From an uncultured Prochlorococcus sp. (GTDB taxonomy: Bacteria > Cyanobacteriota > Cyanobacteriia > PCC-6307 > Cyanobiaceae): a DNA stretch of 45,298 bases. A program made the translations under genes and the position numbers. Shown here one piece after another: positions 42,307-45,298 of the stretch (its first letter is position 1; every line of letters starts with the position of its first letter). The notes beneath the pieces were generated by a model. It made no database searches and had not been told where the DNA came from. It was given only the letters and a program-made list of their open reading frames with translations. The stretch lies in the NCBI GenBank assembly GCA_902564535.1, contig CACFBG010000010.1, forward strand, positions 1-45,298, written 5' to 3'.

Positions 42307-43959
42307 TTAAATATTATCCAGCTTAGAGATATAAGACCATATAAGATTAACTTTAGCCTGAATCTTCTTATCTAATGTGTTTATCTCTAATGGATTGAAT
42401 GAAAGATTATTTTTAATAATAAACTCATCATGATCCAAACCATAATAATCCTTAAATGATTTTATTAGATCATTTAAATCATTTATATAATCCGACAGAT
42501 ATCTGTCTTTTTCAACTATATCATTTATTGATTGTTGATTAGATAATCTTAAATTATTAGTTTTTAGTTGAGAAATTGCATTAGAAATTTTATATATATT
42601 ATCAGTATCATTATAAATATAGTAATTATTTAACGATTCAATATAGGCCAATGGGGATATTTTAGAACATATAACTGGTAAGCCTAGGGAACTTGCCTCT
42701 AAAGAAACTGTGCCATGATGAGTAACATGTATTGAATTCGCTACCCCTAAAACAAGTGAACTGGCTAATAGAGGATCTACAATTATAAAATCTACTTTTA
42801 ATTTCTCTAATAGCTTTACCAAATCAGTAAGCATGAATTTAGAGACTTTTAATTCTGTTCTTGCTTTGTCAAGATGAGCGGGATGAATAGAACCTAAGCC
42901 ATTTAAAATATTTGGATGGGGTTTTATAATAAATAATATCTCGTCTCTAGTACCATAATTTTTTTCTATTGCATATGTTACTTTTTCTATTAGTGATTTG
43001 AAATATACATGAGGAGTGGCAAAGCCTGAATAACCATTTAAGAAAGGACCATCTGTTACTCCTTGTAAGTATAAAACTAAATTAACACTTTTAATTATTT
43101 TAAAAAAATCAGGACTTAGTAAGTTTTCTCTAGAGTATAATTCATAGCCTAGATTTTTAACATGATTGCTATAAAAAGTTTGCGTAGTGTGAAACTCTTC
43201 AGATCGAGATGAATTCTTAGTTCCAGATAAGTAATGATTTAAATATTGTTTTGGAGATAATTTCAAGGGCAGTGCAAGCATTTTTCTCGAAAGGAATGAA
43301 GCAATCATTCTTGACCCTTTTCCTGTATTAATAGATTGTGATGTGATTTCTTGATCAATAACACAAGGCGCACCTGGGTCTAATAAAATAGGACATTTAC
43401 CTCCAGATAATGTGTAAGTATCTATTAAAAATAGTGTTTGATATACAGTTTCAGAGAAAAAGGCTAATTCAAAATCAAATACATCTGATAAGTATAAAAG
43501 AAATTCTATTGAAATAATAGATAATTTAGAGAATTGATAAAACAATTTATAATCTAATTTCTCTTCGATATTTACTTGCGGAAATAATCTAAGAGCTGTA
43601 CTTAAAAGGCCTAATCCCATTCTTGAATCTTTATATTTTATCTTACAAATATCCTCAATAGAAATCGATTCACTTTGTCTATTTGATAACCCTTTAATTA
43701 TATTATTTATCTTTAAAGTTTCTAAATATAATTTGAATGACTCTAATAATTTTGTTAAAAGTATTTTATTATCTGATCCTATAAGTTTCGACCCATCTTT
43801 AATTATTGGTAAGTTATCTTTTGATAAAGCCCAGCCAGATGATTCCCAAAATATTACAACAGCATCTGTATTCATATATTTTTTTAGGATACGAGATATA
43901 TAGACCGAATGTAGGCCTTTCATAACATATGAATCTTCTATTAAAATTAACTTTCTCAT
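42307..43959 (-). CDS. Capsule-type glycosyltransferase
   Basis: A 550-residue soluble protein. The C-terminal half carries FIIKPHPN near 343-350 and THHGTVSLEASSLGLPVI at 413-430, the hallmarks of the capsule polysaccharide KpsC/KpsS-like and related GT-B glycosyltransferases. The N-terminal 300 residues are less conserved, with DPGAPCVID near 194-202. It is convergent with the NeuB operon (8-nt gap). One of the few real glycosyltransferases visible, so it may add the ulosonic acid or another window product to the glycan. Confidence 0.65.
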   Translation of the reverse strand: MRKLILIEDSYVMKGLHSVYISRILKKYMNTDAVVIFWESSGWALSKDNLPIIKDGSKLIGSDNKILLTKLLESFKLYLETLKINNIIKGLSNRQSESISIEDICKIKYKDSRMGLGLLSTALRLFPQVNIEEKLDYKLFYQFSKLSIISIEFLLYLSDVFDFELAFFSETVYQTLFLIDTYTLSGGKCPILLDPGAPCVIDQEITSQSINTGKGSRMIASFLSRKMLALPLKLSPKQYLNHYLSGTKNSSRSEEFHTTQTFYSNHVKNLGYELYSRENLLSPDFFKIIKSVNLVLYLQGVTDGPFLNGYSGFATPHVYFKSLIEKVTYAIEKNYGTRDEILFIIKPHPNILNGLGSIHPAHLDKARTELKVSKFMLTDLVKLLEKLKVDFIIVDPLLASSLVLGVANSIHVTHHGTVSLEASSLGLPVICSKISPLAYIESLNNYYIYNDTDNIYKISNAISQLKTNNLRLSNQQSINDIVEKDRYLSDYINDLNDLIKSFKDYYGLDHDEFIIKNNLSFNPLEINTLDKKIQAKVNLIWSYISKLDNI

Positions 43960-44195
43960 GACTATGTAGGTTAAAAAAAATATTTTTTGAATGAAAACTC
44001 TTTAATTAGTGAATTTATCACGACAGGCAATAGGAGTTTAATATTATATTAGCATATAAATAGAAATTATATGAGAAACTTTAAGATAAAAAATTATTTT
44101 AGGATCAATTAAGCATATTTATCATTCTAAATGAAAATCACATTTTCATTCTTGTTAGAGTAGAATTATAGCATTAAGGATTTTATAATTTTCTT

Positions 44196-45188
44196 ATGAA
44201 GATAAATCATAATACACTTAGAGCACATTTATGTAACTGTGAGGATTTAAGATATCGTCTGTTAAGTACTTCAAAAGTATACAAGACAAGTCAAGGGCAT
44301 AAAATAGATGAGTTTATTTCAGAAATTGTAGAATTATTTAAGAATAATTATGTTATACCAGAGTCATTACTGGATGAGATATTTTCATATTTAGATTTAG
44401 AAATAGGTGACACCAGTGGTTATTTAAAAGTTGAAATTATCAACTCCTCAGATCTATCTGATCTACAAAAATCTAAACTGCTGAAGAAACTGATTTCTCT
44501 TGGTGTTGGAGGTAGAGCTATTGATTATTTTTCCTATTATAGGAAAATATATAATTTGCACCCTTTGAAAAGCCATTATTCATTTGATCCATTTAGAAAT
44601 ATTCATAATCAAATTAAAATTCATCCTTTTAAGAATCCATTGGAAACAATAAACCTAAGTCCTTATAATCTTATGTCTTTTGGACATTTAGCTTGGCTTT
44701 TGTATGCAATTAGGCTTTTAGAGATTGGCTACACAAAATCTATCTCAATATGGGGTGAGTTGGATTACGCAGCAGATTTTGGTGCTTTAGTTAGTTTAAT
44801 TAAAAGAAATTATACTTCAAGGATTAAAATAATTGGAAGTATTAATTCTAATAAAATTGAGGATTCAAATATTGCCTTGACTGATCATTTTATTCATATG
44901 AAGCATAGTCGTTTAGATTTATCTCATATTTTAATAAATGATAAGCTTCAATTTGCCTCTTTATGCGAGGATAAATCGCATTCAAAGCGACTCATTTATC
45001 ACGTAAGGACAGATAATTATAAAAATGATTCTAAATCTGATGAAGCATCATTTCGAAACAGCTCACAGGAAATATTACCAATTGCAATTCATAATTCTTT
45101 CCCAGAGTATCAGATATATGATTGGGAAAAGAATAGAATTAATTCCTCTACAGCATTTTTTAGAAGAACAATGGAAAATATTGGCTAA
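44196..45188 (+). CDS. Surface-carbohydrate glycosyltransferase-like protein, probably frameshifted
   Basis: A 330-residue frame with a helical N-terminus, a middle YNLMSFGHLAWLLYAI block and then LIYHVRTDNYK and ASFRNSS. The last two resemble the H-V-R-D and F-R-N blocks of TIGR04372-type glycosyltransferases. The frame stops at 45188 with about 20 atypical residues, while the +1 frame continues with the expected next conserved block. This suggests a one-base shift near 45124-45130 (GGGAAAA). Donor and acceptor unknown. Confidence 0.55.
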   Translation: MKINHNTLRAHLCNCEDLRYRLLSTSKVYKTSQGHKIDEFISEIVELFKNNYVIPESLLDEIFSYLDLEIGDTSGYLKVEIINSSDLSDLQKSKLLKKLISLGVGGRAIDYFSYYRKIYNLHPLKSHYSFDPFRNIHNQIKIHPFKNPLETINLSPYNLMSFGHLAWLLYAIRLLEIGYTKSISIWGELDYAADFGALVSLIKRNYTSRIKIIGSINSNKIEDSNIALTDHFIHMKHSRLDLSHILINDKLQFASLCEDKSHSKRLIYHVRTDNYKNDSKSDEASFRNSSQEILPIAIHNSFPEYQIYDWEKNRINSSTAFFRRTMENIG

Positions 45189-45298
45189 TACAGATTTATT
45201 AATTACCTCTATGTCAGGTTTATCTGCAATGACTTCAATAGGAATTAATAGTGTTATCTTTCACAATTCAACTAATTTTACTCTTGGACACCCTATTC
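45127..45298 (+). pseudogene. Continuation of the preceding gene in the +1 frame (cut by window end)
   Basis: From about 45127 the +1 frame is open to the last base and encodes QHFLEEQWKILANTD followed by LLITSMSGLSAM and VIFHNS. This has the A-D-(2-4)-TSMSGLSA shape of a glycosyltransferase nucleotide-binding block that should follow the FRNSS region upstream. It has no start or ribosome site of its own. Either a recent frameshift or a sequencing error at the GGGAAAA run explains it. Confidence 0.5.

Noticed and set aside
1-45298. CRISPR array, transposon or integrase
   Set aside because: No regularly spaced repeats, transposase or integrase motifs, or tRNA attachment site could be seen on either strand.

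Overview
The window looks like a surface-glycan (capsule, O-antigen or exopolysaccharide) biosynthesis island from a low-GC marine picocyanobacterium, most likely Prochlorococcus. The reasons are strong AT bias, short intergenic gaps, a small RNA carrying the exact cyanobacterial Yfr1 core motif, and a string of nucleotide-sugar and glycan-tailoring enzymes. I see no rRNA, tRNA, CRISPR array or transposase. No Wzx flippase or Wzy polymerase is recognisable, so the export machinery must lie elsewhere.

Layout. (a) 1-3850: a TPR-like/sulfotransferase-fold protein, a pyruvate-kinase-like enzyme without the C-terminal domain, then a small patch unrelated to glycans (a one-helix protein, a 43-residue protein, a TM2-domain protein and the ncRNA Yfr1). 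(b) 4155-8908: a TPR-SGNH protein, then a coupled unit of small-molecule/sugar kinase, NAD-dependent epimerase and nucleotidyltransferase-HAD fusion. (c) 8905-17411, minus strand: a MetE-core protein, an FkbM methyltransferase, an unusual unit of 4-hydroxy-2-oxoacid aldolase fused to a methyltransferase, acylating aldehyde dehydrogenase, SDR and acetolactate-synthase-like TPP enzyme, and a methyltransferase-fold protein. (d) 17654-19826: two SDRs and a NeuA-like CMP-sugar synthetase with 4-nt overlaps. (e) 19854-25172: a four-enzyme set matching the Campylobacter jejuni Cj1415-Cj1418 phosphoramidate pathway (glutamine kinase, amidohydrolase, cytidylyltransferase, and a divergently transcribed CysC-like kinase), followed by a methyltransferase. 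(f) 25190-27434: a second TPR-sulfotransferase-fold protein and a putative glycosyltransferase. (g) 27637-38151: a heptose locus (GmhB-, HddC- and GmhA-like proteins and an HldE-like protein with reversed domain order). It is packed with an LhgO-like oxidase, a methyltransferase, an alcohol dehydrogenase, two epimerase/dehydratases and a stand-alone E1-alpha/E1-beta TPP enzyme, mostly with 4-nt overlaps. (h) 38234-45298: a second TPR-SGNH protein, a GmhA/KdsC/NeuB-like operon for an ulosonic acid, a capsule-type glycosyltransferase and a gene that appears frameshifted near the window end.

How they work together (inference): the window supplies rare donors, namely a modified heptose with possible branching by TPP enzymes, a CMP-activated ulosonic acid, and an activated phosphoramidate. 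It also supplies decorating enzymes (O-methylation, SGNH acyl transfer or hydrolysis, sulfotransferase-fold group transfer). The most striking point is that a modified heptose and a phosphoramidate pathway occur together, as in the C. jejuni capsule locus, but here in an apparently photosynthetic marine bacterium. The sulfotransferase-fold proteins are candidates to use the PAPS-like 3'-phospho-CDP-amidate donor.
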